Shown: one piece after another, positions 46,401 to 57,833 of the stretch | Layout: every line of letters starts with the position of its first letter | Position numbering within the stretch: the stretch's first letter is position 1 | Translations under genes and position numbers: made by a program | The notes under the pieces: model-generated | Database searches by the model: none | Told to the model about the DNA's origin: nothing | What the model saw: the letters and a program-made list of their open reading frames with translations, nothing else | Source of the DNA: Ascidia mentula | Lineage: Eukaryota > Chordata > Ascidiacea > Phlebobranchia > Ascidiidae | Direction of reading: 5' to 3' | DNA: 64,000 bases | NCBI GenBank assembly: GCA_947561715.1 | Contig: OX387198.1 | Span: 2,108,001 to 2,172,000, forward strand

Positions 46401-47619
46401 TAACAAAACTTAACATGGTTGAAACGTTGGTACGTTCGCCGACTTCCCAAACAAACCAACCTAATGTTATAATGCAGTTTGCTATTGGTATTAGCATTGT
46501 TTATACGACCGCCTGCACCTCTTTGTCATCTCTAGTTACCGGAAGTGAGGTCAACAGAAGTGACGTTTATTTTCGAAGGCCTAGGTGATTGTAACGAAAC
46601 ATTGCACTGTGATCCAGGTTAGACAGAACCTATATTTGCGGTTGATAACAGGGGGTGGATTTCGAATTCAACGATGTTAGTACCCCGAACTCACAACACA
46701 AAATAAACATGACTCAAAAGTTAACTTCAAAATTTTTGAAACCCAATCACGTTTTTTATGAAATAAGAATGTGTTTCCACAGTGCTAACATCAGGGAAAC
46801 CGCGTAACTTACCAAAGCAACTGAACCAAGGTATAACGTATTTTGCACTGAGAGGTTCGTCGAGTTGGATGAATATCAAAACACTTCTCCACAAAAGCCA
46901 CAAGAATGGTAGGAAGTGAGTCCAGAAGTTTAATGTCTCGTTCGTTGGGTGGAAGGCACTGAAATAATCGAAGTTATTTTCGTTATATGTCCGACCTCAT
47001 GTAATAACCAGGAGTGAAAGCAAACCCCAGAATGGTTTTCCGGTAACGATTCGAAAGCTGGGGTGTTTCAGATAGTTACGAGAAACTTAAATTTAGCAAA
47101 TTCATTCACTTAATTAACAAATCCAACCTTGCATACGAAAACACGATGGCTTGTAGTAATATTAGTTCCAGTAAGAAAATTGACTGTAGGCCAGGGATGG
47201 GCAAGCTTTTTGATGGCGGGCGAATGGGCAATTCAAAGTGGACAAAGAGTGTTAACATTACAGTTTATGAACTAACCTATGTATCCTATCTGTTTGTAAT
47301 TACTAACCGAAAAGCAAATAAAACGTGCACTAGTATTAGATTATATACAGTATGAACAGCGTTCTCAAGCGACTAATTTATCACAACTGGATAAAAGACA
47401 ACAATTGCCACGCGGGTCAAAGTTTGTCCATGTCTGGTGTGGAGGACAGTTTGCATACAAAAGGTGTTACAGCAATTGCTTACAAACCTTTTCAAACAAT
47501 ACAGTAAAGTAGTGGGGTTGGGTCGGTATCCATGCCAGATAAAACGTTCCAGGGAATCAATTGGCGCCTTCCACGAAGGCACCAGTCCATATGACGACAA
47601 CCATCGTTCGTAACTTCCA
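43461..47619 (-). CDS. PAQR-family membrane progestin receptor-like (5' exon missing)
   Basis: Seven exons found: 47488-47619, 46813-46958, 45548-45721, 44837-44996, 44324-44499, 43868-43988, 43461-43596, giving about 347 residues. Family signatures are in order: the N-terminal HGYRPNP segment, HPTNETLNFWTHFLPF, then SSCAHLLSCKS, and GHSHQLFHIL near the end, followed by a final hydrophobic span (VTYFVIFLTIIG) and a basic tail. These are the motifs of PAQR5-9-type receptors, seven- or eight-span proteins that bind progestins, but I cannot assign an orthologue. Phases agree across all junctions. The first exon shown begins with a splice acceptor, so the start codon lies further upstream (above 47620); I could not locate it. 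A possible exon at 44256-44285 was rejected because it breaks the frame. Confidence 0.9.
43660..43757 (+). mobile_element. tRNA-derived SINE, copy C (PAQR intron)
   Basis: GGCAACATAGGTCGAGGCGC is an A-box-like start and CGGTTCGAATCCCGG a well-formed B box. Between them AAAACCTGATCGGGAATCGT and GCCAGGATATCC match the other copies. It is the best-preserved + strand copy. Confidence 0.75.
44704..44774 (-). mobile_element. Degenerate tRNA-like SINE, second family, copy 1
   Basis: Reverse strand reads GCTCCCGTAGCTCAGTCGGC, then TGGTCCTGTACGCCC and GAGTTCACCTC. The A box (TAGCTCAGTCGG) is intact, but the B box and anticodon stem are damaged. It resembles 53702-53770, so it is a repeat rather than a working tRNA gene. 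It lies in a PAQR intron. Confidence 0.6.
45452..45537 (-). mobile_element. tRNA-derived SINE, copy D (PAQR intron)
   Basis: Reverse-strand copy: GGCAGCATCGATCAAACGCC, a middle with GGCCAGGATATCCTGG, and GGGTTCAAATCCAGG as B box. It lies between PAQR exons 3 and 4 as listed here. Confidence 0.72.
46081..46159 (+). repeat. Dispersed repeat shared with 53205-53285
   Basis: In the largest PAQR intron. Shares a GCCGAAA block, then AAACATG-CAATGTT and CAACAGTA followed by GGCCAGTCT, with a piece of an MRPS27 intron. Class unknown. Confidence 0.5.
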
Positions 47620-47892
47620 CTAAAAAACAAAAATAAACCGATTATGAACCGCGTAAGTCTCGTGATTAGTCGCAGAAGACTTCAGTAACTGGATAATTTT
47701 AATGGTTTTTTCGGTGCCCATGTCATTATTATATTTCTTTCTTGAGTTATTATTCATCCGCGTTGTAAGTTTATTGCTCAAAACACAAATGATTCGATAT
47801 AATTTAGGAATCGTTCCAGCAGTAAAAGATTATTAATTATTGTGTGAGTTTTGCTTGGCCGTTGGGGGGAATGACCGTCTTCAATACAATAT

Positions 47893-47982
47893 AGACACCA
47901 AGCTGTACTGATGAGACCTATTAGGTCCAAACAGTGGCCATCTGCTGCCTGTAACTTGCATAATTCATATTATTGGCTCTAC
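47893..47982. repeat. CTGCAG/GACCT-family repeat, copy 6
   Basis: AGCTGTACTGATGAGACC, the dyad GACCTATTAGGTC, CAGTGGCCATCTGCTG, and the tail TAATTCATATTATTGGCTC, as in the TECPR2 intron copy. Confidence 0.6.
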
Positions 47983-49079
47983 AACAATAAGCACAATAGG
48001 TAACGCTTTACTTTTTTTAAGTGGTAATTGCTATAATTATCGTCACAGCTCCATATTGCTTATACAATTAACTTTTGTTTTGAACCAAAATTCACCATCT
48101 TATATCGGAAGCAGTTTGTTTTGTGTTAATTGTCATATTTTTGTTCAAGGACATACTTTCACTGTAATAAAATAAAACGCCGCTATTCGTAAAATTTTTG
48201 CGCTGCTGAATGAGCTTTGCGTAAGCTGATATGTGGCTTATCAGGTTACAGGAAATTAAGCTGTGTTGGTTGTCTGCTTAGCAGAATTAGAGCAGAACTG
48301 TATGTGATGAGTTCGGCACCATTTTTGCTTAACAGGCGAAATGACAACGGAGCGAAAATTCATGATTCCGACTTCGCGTTAACAATGGGCCTGACGTCAA
48401 AATGCTACAGGAAAAGATCGGCTGAAAATGCATTGGTTTAGATAGGAGTTATTTACTAAAACGCGTGCAGCGCAACCTTAAATTCTTTTGTGGGAAAAAT
48501 TTAAGTTTAGGCAAAGCAGAAACTATCTAAGCAGGAACCGCCTCCGTGTATGAAAGTGCTACAACTTCACATCGGGGGTATTGTGTCGTAATTGTCAACT
48601 GTGTGCAACAAGCAAACTTCCACACCACCTACATTAACTTACCCGTAAACTCTCAATAATTTAGATTCAATTTCGCTCCTTGGCGTTGGCTTCGCGACAT
48701 TCTCATACGAATCCTTCGCTGACGTCATTCTTAATTCATTTCTTTCCAGGGTTTAAAATTCCTAATTAGCAGCACTCGCCCAACTGTTGAAATAAAACAA
48801 ACTGTGAACCATACGTTCGGGCAGGAAGCAAACGCCACTGCACTACGACAATATGACGTTCCGTGAGGTTTTGATCGTAATGTGATTACCAGCAAGCTTA
48901 CATCAAGCCATGCACTTAATCACCACAGAAAGACAACAAAGCTCATGGCTGCGAGAAATGAAAACTAATTTTGTTGTCCTAATTCTGCTTAAAATCAGTT
49001 CAAATGCATTTTATGTTCTTATGGAATAATCCATAAACATAGCGAACAAACTTAAAAGACAAAATTATACTGGTAAGAA

Positions 49080-49560
49080 ATAGAGGCCTTTTGGTCGAGG
49101 ATTAATACCGACTTTGTTTACTAAACACCGCCTAAAATCAACTGAAACTTCTCATTTTGATAGCCTTCGGATTCCAGGTAAACTCCCCACAACCAGAGCG
49201 TACAAAATTGATAAGAAGTTTACATACCCACGCTTTACATTGTAACTGTCAATTGAAACACCTTTCTTAATACAGGCTATAGCGTCTATACTGCTCCACA
49301 ACAGAAGTCAAACTGAAACCCACGCAACGATCTCATCGGATATACTCCACTACCAGAGCTGACAAACCTAATAAAAAGCTCATCCCCATGCTTTGTACTG
49401 TCACTGTTAATCAACACATCTTCTTTGAAATGCATTCACGTCTATTCCACTCAACAAAATTAGTCAAGCTGACACCCACCGATCTATTATCCGGAAACGA
49501 ACTTCCATAATTACATACACACAGAGCACGTCCAACCTCACTCGTCATCCAGTCATCACG
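49080..49560. repeat. Degenerate tandem repeat, unit about 158 bp
   Basis: About three diverged units. Shared landmarks are CTGAAAC or CTGACACCCAC, CGGAT/CGGA, CTCC-AC-ACCAGAGC, a CCC-A/TGCTTT-TACTGT segment and AACACCTTTCTT/AACACATCTTCTT. The spacing between equivalent landmarks (for example 49258 and 49414) is about 156-160 bp. Confidence 0.5.
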
Positions 49561-50420
49561 GGACAGCGATTGTGCAAGTTGTAAACGAGCCACTAAAGTA
49601 CCGCCCAAAGGTCATACACTGCTGCCATCAAAAGCTTTTACAACTTGCAACAACAAAGCACAGACAGTGCTTTAACGACGTCCACGCTATCTTTGCTGTC
49701 AAACAACGAACACTAACATTTTTTCACATCCGATGTAACCTACAATGAGTTTTGGTGGTGCGTCATTTCACACCTGTTTCAAACCTGCGGCGCATTTCAA
49801 CTACACAGCTTGCAAGCGCACCGTGCGCGTTTCAAATACCCACTCTCAACAAACATGTACACAACAAACCGAGAGACATTTGGTACCAGCAGACTGCAGT
49901 GACTCAAACTAAAACACAAGCAGTGTATTCTATTGTATGCACAATAAGCCGTACGCACACACGCATACATTGGCAAAAAGCTTGCTCATGAAATACCAAC
50001 GCGTGAACCCTGTCTAATCGAATAGGAACTGATGCACTCTTATGCCTACGCACTGTTTTGATAAAGATCAACACAAAAGTTATATCAAATTTTCAAAGTA
50101 TTTCCCGTTAACGTTGACTAAACATAGACAATTGAAATTTTTAGTCAATTGTGATGTTCGAAGTGTTTTAAAAAAAATTGTGTTTTAAAACACTTAAAAC
50201 ACAAAAAACAAATGTTTTACAATAATTTCTTTATCTTTAGAAAAAAGGTTAAAACCTCTCTTTTGTTAAAATTTATCAAATATTGTAACTCTAGTAACGT
50301 AGAAATATTCTGCAGTTATCCAGTCGTACATTTAGTGCCAGGGAGTTTCCCTGGTGGTTATGCACGTGTGTAATTTTTTTTTACTATTTGTAACATTTCT
50401 GATAAAATATAATGTAACCG

Positions 50421-53400
50421 ATGGCGACCTTAGTGAGAAAGCTTACCGGCAGAATTGGTTTAAGATGGGAAATTCAATCTATTTTTCGAGTGTTTGGTGC
50501 GTATCCAAATGTCAATGCTTTTTGCTATATTATTTTGGTTAAAAGTAAAAAAAAATGGTATGTTTTTTTAGGAAGTCGATCATTTCTATCTGATGGTTAT
50601 GGCCAAAACAAAAATGTCGAGTTGCTTTTACAAGCTCCGACCAGTCAACCAGAACTCTCCCTGCAGTGTCTCCACATTGACCAGTGTCAAGAAAAAGACC
50701 TCCCAATTACCTCTCTCACACTTGACCGGTTATTCCGTTCCATTCAGGCATCAGAGCATGTCCCGGGGATGAAGTACTACCTTTACAAGTAAGATATCTT
50801 GAATCTCGACATACATTAGTCACGAAAAAAGTTTGAAGATTTTACAATGTTTCGTGATGTGTCAAAATATTTAATTTACATTTAAGTAAGTGTAGCACAA
50901 ATGAAAAAGATCAATTTCTGTAATGCTGGTATCACTGTTGTATAATCCTAAAAATTGTATGATCCTAAATTCAGATACAGACATTCAGAAAATGGATATT
51001 ATCTCCGTCCTTGGTCACAGTTTGCGCTGACTCAGAAATGCATCGACCACGACCACAAAACATTCTTTGAAATTGTTCAAGAGAAGGCACAGTATGGGAT
51101 CTTCCCTCATTACACATTATGTAATAAGATGTTGGACAAATATCTCAAGGAAGACAATCTTGAAGGTGCAAATTTGTTGTTTATAGATCAAAAAAAGTAT
51201 TCAGATAAACAGTGTAAGTCAGTGTCACGAAAATTAAAACTATTTGCTGATTTTAATTATTATTTTTAATCGCTTTGTGAAATGCATGGTGCATTTTGTT
51301 TTACTTAGATGCTTGTAAAATTGTCAACGAAATATTTTTGCTGGAGTATTTGGATCAAAAAACAACCCAAGCCCTTGTGGTGAAGTTTATAGCGACGTAC
51401 TGGAAACAAAATGCAGTTGAAGGAAATCTCTTGCCTGATTTTGGCGATTTGACAATTAAAAGAAACCAAGCTGCCTCGATGTACATTATAGGTAAACATA
51501 TTTTGACTTGACCTTGGCCCACTGTGTAAGTGGAAAAGCTATTTGTGTCAAACAATCGACTGATCCAGTTAAATTTCCAACTACATATATACATTGGTGG
51601 CATTTTAAAACCAATATAATACAGTTGTGAAATACTGTGTCCTAATATCAAAAATAGAAAATACTGTGTCCTAACTGTTTAAATTATCTCACTTAATAAC
51701 TATTTTTAGGTATTTATATTTCCAATGCAAGCTTAAGAACTATGGGCAGTGCATTATTAGGAAGTATTGAGAAAGAAGGTGGATCACTAGCTGTATTTCA
51801 AGATCCATGGGGTATTGCACTTTCAAACCTTTTTAAACTAGACACAGACATAAATTAAATTTATAAATAAATAATGATTATTTTATTATTATTATGAAGC
51901 TTGGCATTCACTTACTTGGTAAACACAAAATTTTTTGGATTTTCAATGAATTTCTGTTGAACTTTTTGAATGTTGCAATTTTAGAAAAGTAAGATCGGGG
52001 AAAAAGTTCAACTTTAACATTAAATAATGAAACTTTTTATGGGTCCTGTTTCTTAAAAGGTCCCTTGGAAGAGAAGAATTACTTGGATGAAGCAGTTAAA
52101 GAACTGGAGAATTTAAACGAGCCAATCTCCCAACAGTGTGTAAGTGCTTTCTGCAAAATTTTACTTACAAAATAACTTCAAGAAAAAATGTTTCATGTTT
52201 AAGATTAAGACAAAGTATTAAATACTGTAAGAATGAAAATAGTCTGTGTGGTTTCATTTGTAAATGTAACTGCCTGTAGATATTGTCTAAAATAGTATTT
52301 AAATAAATCAAGAAAATAAACAATTTTCCTGCATAGAAAAAAATGTTATACAAAACATCTTGCCAGGTGGATATTTTACTTCAATGCATAGCTGCTGATG
52401 AAGAAATGGCACAAAAAGTTTCTGGCAGTGTTGAAAGATTGCAAAGCGAAGGATTAATTGAAGTATGTTATCAATATTTATGCGATATCCACCTTCAAGT
52501 TTTGTGATACACATCATGGCTTCTTTATAAGTTTTTTCCACTGATTTTTTTTGTAGTTTAGTGTGGGTGGAAGCAAATGTGTTGTTATCAGTAAGGTTTA
52601 AGTTTTGCCCAAAAATATTCAAATGCTTTTTTGTTCCAATTGCATGTAAGTGCGTCAGCACTGTGGGAAAATGTACTAAAAAATATGTATTTGATGCAGA
52701 TCTTTAGTGAGACAGTAATTCTCTTTCCCAAAGGCCCCTTTTTGTGCAGTTGATGTGTTTTTTTGTTTGTTGAATGTCACGATCAATATTTTATAGAATT
52801 CAGAATTGAATCTTCAAAAAATATCGGATGGACTAATGAATCAACTGCAACAATTTGAAGATGCAGATGCCAAAGCTTTTGACAATGAAGTATCTGATTG
52901 GTTGACTGAACGTAAAGTTTTCCATCAAGTGGAAGAGGAACTCATTAGAAACAAGAAACAGAAAAGGGAAAATTTCTTCGAGGCAACAAGAATTGAAAAT
53001 GAGGCACACGAAAAAGCTGTGGCCAAACTTGGATATTATTTCTTCAGTCGGGTAAAAAGTTTTTCAAAACAATTTGTCACTTTGGAAATTTATCACACAC
53101 AATGTCAACAAATGTTACAAGATTTTTTCTAAAATATAAATAGATTGTCATGTTTCATAGGAAAAAACGCTTTGACAAGAACTTATGTCATCATCAGTTT
53201 CAATTTGTTCTCGCCGAAACATTTTTTCGTATGAAACATGACAATGTTAACAACAGTATGGGCCAGTCTTGTTATTCGCAGAATTAGGAGCAAATCCATC
53301 AGTAATGTTTCTAAATATATAGGTTTTCTATAAATTATAAATTATGAAATGCTGAAATATTAGATTTGGTGCCAACACGTTTTATGCCTGCTATTGGATC

Positions 53401-54146
53401 TAAAGAATTACCAAACATGTTATGGTTTCATTTACATTAGGATGTGGATGTGACATAGTTTATTTGACATGATTAGGGTTTCAGTGTAAGGATAAGTTCC
53501 AACACTTTTGCATCACAACTACAATAGCTATGATCGCCAAGTGAGGACCTGCGCAGTTGGGCGATCCTGCCAATCATGTCATTGCATTAAACATTACTGC
53601 CTTGTCTGATTATACTAGTAGTAATCTCCTATGCATATGTGAAGGTTGCTTGGCAAGTTGTGCGCTTGCATATGAATGCATCTTGGCCCAGTGAAACTGC
53701 TGAGCTCTTGTAGCTCTGCTGGTAAAGTGATGGGCCTGGTTTGCCCAGGATAGTGTGTTTAAACTTCATTTTTTTCCTTGATTTTTCAAATCTCGCTCCG
53801 AATTGTCAGAAAAAAAACTTGGTGATTGTTGTGAAACCAATGTTTTACCTGTTAGTAGAAACCTTGCTTTTTCAAAAAACTTTTTTTGACCCTTTTTTAT
53901 TAGATTTTGGTAATTTTATAATAAATTACTTATGACTTGTTCCAGGATCCCAACCAAAAAAGCAAACGTAAAAGGAAAGAAATTTACTTGCAAGAAGGTT
54001 ACATTGATGGATGCATGACCGATCTGGAACTATTGGAAGGTTATCGCAAAAAGCTGAACATTGTGAAAGACCCCATAATTTACTTGGGTGCAAGGCCCAG
54101 AAATACAGAAAGCACAGAATCACAAAAGTTGAGTGCGACAGGATGA
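50421..54146 (+). CDS. MRPS27: Mitochondrial small-subunit ribosomal protein mS27 (MRPS27)
   Basis: Nine exons, 482 aa (human about 414): 50421-50496, 50572-50788, 50975-51213, 51309-51491, 51710-51811, 52060-52139, 52367-52462, 52797-53051, 53946-54146. All phases fit. The match to human MRPS27 runs through LPITSLTLDRLFRSI, KYYLYKYRHSENGYYLRPW and QYGIFPHYT, with helical PPR-like repeats after that and a coiled-coil-like, charged stretch in exon 8. The protein is part of the mitochondrial 28S subunit. The N-terminus MATLVRKLTGRIGLRW is basic and amphipathic, as expected of a mitochondrial targeting sequence. The last exon adds about 67 residues (KSKRKRKEIYLQEGY and on) that I do not recall in vertebrate proteins. 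Intron 1 is 75 bases and open in frame, so an intron-retaining product could also be read. Confidence 0.9.
53144..53245. repeat. Short foldback with 16-bp arms
   Basis: ATTGTCATGTTTCATA at 53144-53159 and its exact complement at 53230-53245, in the MRPS27 intron before the last exon. The right arm overlaps the repeat shared with 46081-46159. Confidence 0.5.
53205..53285 (+). repeat. Dispersed repeat shared with 46081-46159
   Basis: Carries GCCGAAACATTTTTTCG, ATGAAACATGACAATGTT and CAACAGTATGGGCCAGTC, in the same order as the PAQR intron copy. Confidence 0.5.
53702..53770 (+). mobile_element. Degenerate tRNA-like SINE, second family, copy 2
   Basis: GAGCTCTTGTAGCTCTGCTG as A-box region, a TGGGCC...GCCCA anticodon-type stem, and a decayed B box (GTGTTTAAACTTC). 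It matches 44704-44774 over its length. In the last MRPS27 intron. Confidence 0.55.
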
Positions 54147-54223
54147 TCACTTTTCTACCAAAATATTTTTCACTGAACTTTAAAAAGCAAAGTGGATCAA
54201 TTTTCTGTGTTGCTAATGTTTAA

Positions 54224-54240
54224 AATAAATCTGTAATAAA
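54224..54240 (+). terminator. MRPS27 polyadenylation signals
   Basis: Two AATAAA hexamers, at 54224 and 54235, about 80 bases after the MRPS27 stop codon. Confidence 0.65.
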
Positions 54241-55095
54241 ACTAAAGTTAGTGAAAAGTTTGGCAGAATTTCAGGCAAACAAAAAATCGTGTTTTACAAA
54301 ACAGGACTTGTTCACACACTGTTTCGACCTGTAAGGTCTCATCAGTGCAGCTGGTGACCGTGGCACATGCTAGCTGGTAGACTTGCAGGCACACAGATTT
54401 CCACTTTGTGGTACCTTTCGGTCTGCACAGATGGGACCTTACAGGTTTAAACAGTGTGTACACCTGTCTGCAGCTCTCAACGACTATCATGGCTCTTATA
54501 TGCATATAGGACTTGTTTGATATCTAAAAGTTGTGGCCATTTTGTTGACAATTTTTGAAACATTTAATGAACATTTATGTTACATGTGTTAGAAAAAATA
54601 GTCCATGTAGGAGAATAAGATAAGACTGACGATGGCACAAGTTTTTGCCAAAACCAATAAATGCCTCAAAGTTTTCTGCAGTATGGACCAGTATATTTGT
54701 CCTTACAATTATGTCCTATCTATTTAAACACCTGCAATCCTCACTTGCAAAATGAGAAGTTTGGTTTATTTTCTAACTGTAAATTCTAAAAAACAAATGT
54801 AGGATAAATGATATTGATGTACGTGGCAGCATCAGGAACAGAGCAAAATGGGAATTTGATAAGATAGTGATTCCATGTCAATAATTTTTAAAATATTAAA
54901 CAGCCTTTTGTGTAACCATACGCTAAATATCAGTAACTGTTGCTGGAATAGATTGTTTTATTTAAACAAGCAATAGTGTAAGTATGCATAATATATATCA
55001 GTGAAAACAAAGATCTTCTTGCCAACAAAAACGTTTTCAAATAAAAGGAAATGGATTTTGAATTCACAAGGAAACAAGGCAATCCATGTTATTCG
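54241..55095. other. Spacer between convergent MRPS27 and MVK
   Basis: AT-rich. The left half is taken by an inverted pair of the CTGCAG/GACCT repeat (54303-54490). A reverse-strand AATAAA (TTTATT at about 54958 on +) is a good poly(A) candidate for MVK. No gene seen. Confidence 0.5.
54303..54490. repeat. Inverted pair of CTGCAG/GACCT-family repeats, copies 7 and 8
   Basis: The left copy reads CACACTGTTTCGACCTGTAA then GGTCTCATCAGTGCAGCTGG. The right copy runs the other way: GATGGGACCTTACAGG, AACAGTGTGTACACC and TGTCTGCAGCTCTCAA. Together they could fold into a large imperfect hairpin. Confidence 0.65.
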
Positions 55096-57833
55096 CTATC
55101 TTGTTTCTTCAAACTTTAAAACCTTCACTCCTGGACATCCAAGCGTAACTTCCCAAGATTTTAAACCATTCTCAGACAATTCCTTGCTCAAATTTTGAAC
55201 CCGATCCTCTTTAGTGTCACTGGGTAGATACACAAACATGCAACCTCCACCACCAGCCCCAGTCAGTTTGCTCACAAAACCATGTTTTGATGAAATTTTT
55301 TGTATGTTGTCCAAGCTAGGGTGACCCACACCAATTGCATTTAAAATGTGTTGGTTTGTTTCCACGAGAACCTAAATCATACAAACATGTTGATATGAAA
55401 TCAAGAAATACGATTTTTGTTGATGACTACAAAATAACTGAACAAAATATATGCGGAGGAACTTTAGGTTAGTTATGCCCTCAGTTGACCTTGTTAATCT
55501 GGGCTACTTGGTTAAATTAAATAATGTTGGTTTAGTGGTGAAATGTATCAAAGAAATCTGTTTCCATAAGTTTTATTTTTGGGTATTTAGAATTATACAG
55601 ATTATCTTTTTAGGCAGTTTGTTGCTAACGCTGCCAGGCATACTATTTGTAATTAAAAGCTCTTCTGGCAAAAGAAAAATCCTGATAAAGGTTTGTTGTA
55701 TAACAACTGAAACGTCAAACAAACAAGTTTTTCTTTTGCCAGAAGAGCTTTTAATTACAAATCTTTTTAGGCATTTGTAAATTTTTAAGGATTACCTTAA
55801 AATTGTCATCGAAATTCTCACTTTTGTTGGAAAATAGATTTTCTGCTTCAACACAAATTTCATGCAAGCTTGCAAGAAGTGGCTTCATAACATTTGGAAT
55901 CTAAAAGCAAATATTCTCGAATCCTTCAGTTTGAACCCTAACTTTCACAACAAACTAAACAAATTCTATAACATATTAGTAATAAAGAGTTCTCCAAGAG
56001 TAATTTCCCTGTTATACACACTTCCATACCTTGTCCACTTTTGTTTTGACATTTTTAACCATGGCTTTGGTGTTTCTTCCAACTCCACTGTCTACAACCA
56101 GTATCCGTAACTCTGGAAACCTGAACGCATTAACTTCAATGTAGCATATTTTCGACACAGCAGTATGTGCTTAATGCAACAGAGTATTTCATAACAATTT
56201 TATGATAAAAGCAAAAAAATTACTAAACATTATGACAAAAGCTTGAAGAAACTAGATCCAGGCAGTGAAGTTGTGACTACTTTTTACCTGCGAAGGTGAG
56301 TAATTTGTTTGCTTTCAAATTTCACAGCTCCTCCATAAGTTGACACAGAATTGTCGACACCTGAAGGATTTCCGTGCACTATTTGTTCAAGGCTGAATGC
56401 AAGATCATTAATGCGCAGCAAGGATGATTTATCTAAGGTCAAATCTGCAAAAGTAATAACTATAATTCTGGTTGCCATGACAACAAGTTATATTTGCATT
56501 TAAAATTAGCTCAAACAACTGTTTTCTTTAGCATTGGACAGACTTTTAAATCAAAAGCTACCCAAGCCACAAAAACTTGTTTAGTGCTCAAAGAATTCAC
56601 CGACACCACACATAATAAACATTATTCACACATTTATCACTTGACACTAAATTCCAAACAATGCAAACACCAACCAGATTTATCAGAACCAACAGGGACG
56701 AAATGTTCTCCGCACAAAAACAGCGCTGTTGCCAGGGCAACACTAAAAGCAGCAGAAGATCCCAAACCAGCACCAAGTGGTAAATTGTGGCTCTTCACAT
56801 TGATATGGAGTGATGGAAAATCTAACTGGTCCTCTCTGCAGACTAATGTCTAAAAAACATAACTTTTTAGAGAAAAGAATGGTCACCGTCAATCAGAGTA
56901 CAACAGCACATTATTTTTGCATTAAAGTTAATGGAAGTAGTTTTTTTTTTGTAGAAACTATGTGCTATAGTCGATAAGGTTAACATTCCTTTTTTTGTAT
57001 TTGGAATTCTTTGGAGAAACAGTATTGAAAATCATTGGGACAAAAATAATTTTAAATCATCATGCTCAAATGTAGCATTACCAGTGTCGATTCAGCTACA
57101 ACTAAATAATACAAAGTCTACCACAACATAGGCTATATGTAGACTGGCTTACCTTGAAGTAACAAAACAAACAAACAGTAATAGCATCTGGATAAAAATT
57201 AGGAGAGGAAGAAAATTTCTCTGAAACAAAATCCTTGATTGTATTTTTCAATTCAGCTTCATTTTCTTGCATATTTCCAGCTGTGCAACATTTTTCATAA
57301 ACTTCATTCAACGAATCCACTGATAATAAATATCCTTCCTTTGAATCTCCTACATTAAACAGAATTCCTCCACGATCTTTGCGTAGGAGTTCAACCTTTA
57401 CAAAAAAAGCTAAATGCCATAAGGGTTTCACAATAGATATTGGAATTTATTTATATAGAACTGATTAAATGTACCAATGGGTATTATAAATTCTGAAATG
57501 TAATTTCTCATTGGAATTAGACACCTTTATAGACTTCTTCTGGCAGGCCATATCATATGTATGGGCTTAATCATCCTATTTCATGGCAAGAAAACATTGA
57601 AAATCAATTCAAGATATTTTTACATTTTTTTCATTGCTGTACTGTACAGTTGTTGTCATAAAAGTTTAATAATTTAAAACTAATTAGTAAAAAAAGTAGG
57701 AAATATTAAAGTCATGTACTTCCATGTAACCATTGACTGCAGCTGCAATTGCCATTTTTCCGTAAACGACGGCATGTTCCCCGTGCAGTATTACCTTCCC
57801 TGGAGCGCGGACTATCACATTTTGCACAGGCAT
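55096..57833 (-). CDS. MVK: Mevalonate kinase
   Basis: Seven exons, 381 aa (human 396): 57720-57833, 57153-57395, 56690-56849, 56288-56444, 56030-56120, 55796-55900, 55096-55371. All phases fit. It is a GHMP-superfamily kinase that phosphorylates mevalonate with ATP in the isoprenoid and sterol pathway. Motif 1 is [17 protein letters not shown] near residues 10-26. The ATP-binding motif is [16 protein letters not shown] in exon 3. [16 protein letters not shown] in exon 4 is the substrate-side motif. [11 protein letters not shown] in exon 7 is motif 3. The start ATG at 57833 is chosen because it leads directly into motif 1, as in other MVKs. The enzyme looks intact. It is convergent with MRPS27, about 950 bases away. 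Confidence 0.97.
55644..55761. repeat. Perfect 35-bp inverted repeat, MVK intron
   Basis: Arms 55644-55678 and 55727-55761 are exact reverse complements over 35 bases (ATTTGTAATTAAAAGCTCTT and on), separated by 48 bases. It is in the last MVK intron. No target duplication is obvious. Perfect arms suggest a recent foldback element or an RNA hairpin precursor. Confidence 0.75.

Larger units (their letters stand above)
47620..50420. other. Divergent spacer between PAQR and MRPS27
   Basis: Contains the unlocated first exon and promoter of PAQR (reverse strand) and the promoter of MRPS27. A sequence around 48650-48720 on the reverse strand ends in a GTAAGT donor and could be a 5' UTR exon of PAQR, but has no start codon in a usable frame. 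Two repeat regions are listed separately. Confidence 0.45.

Noticed and set aside
48217-48441. 74-codon frame between PAQR and MRPS27
   Set aside because: Composition and context do not support coding; no splice partners or homology.
51305-51651. Reverse-strand frames opposite MRPS27 exon 4
   Set aside because: Shadow frames; the + strand matches MRPS27 with correct splice phases.
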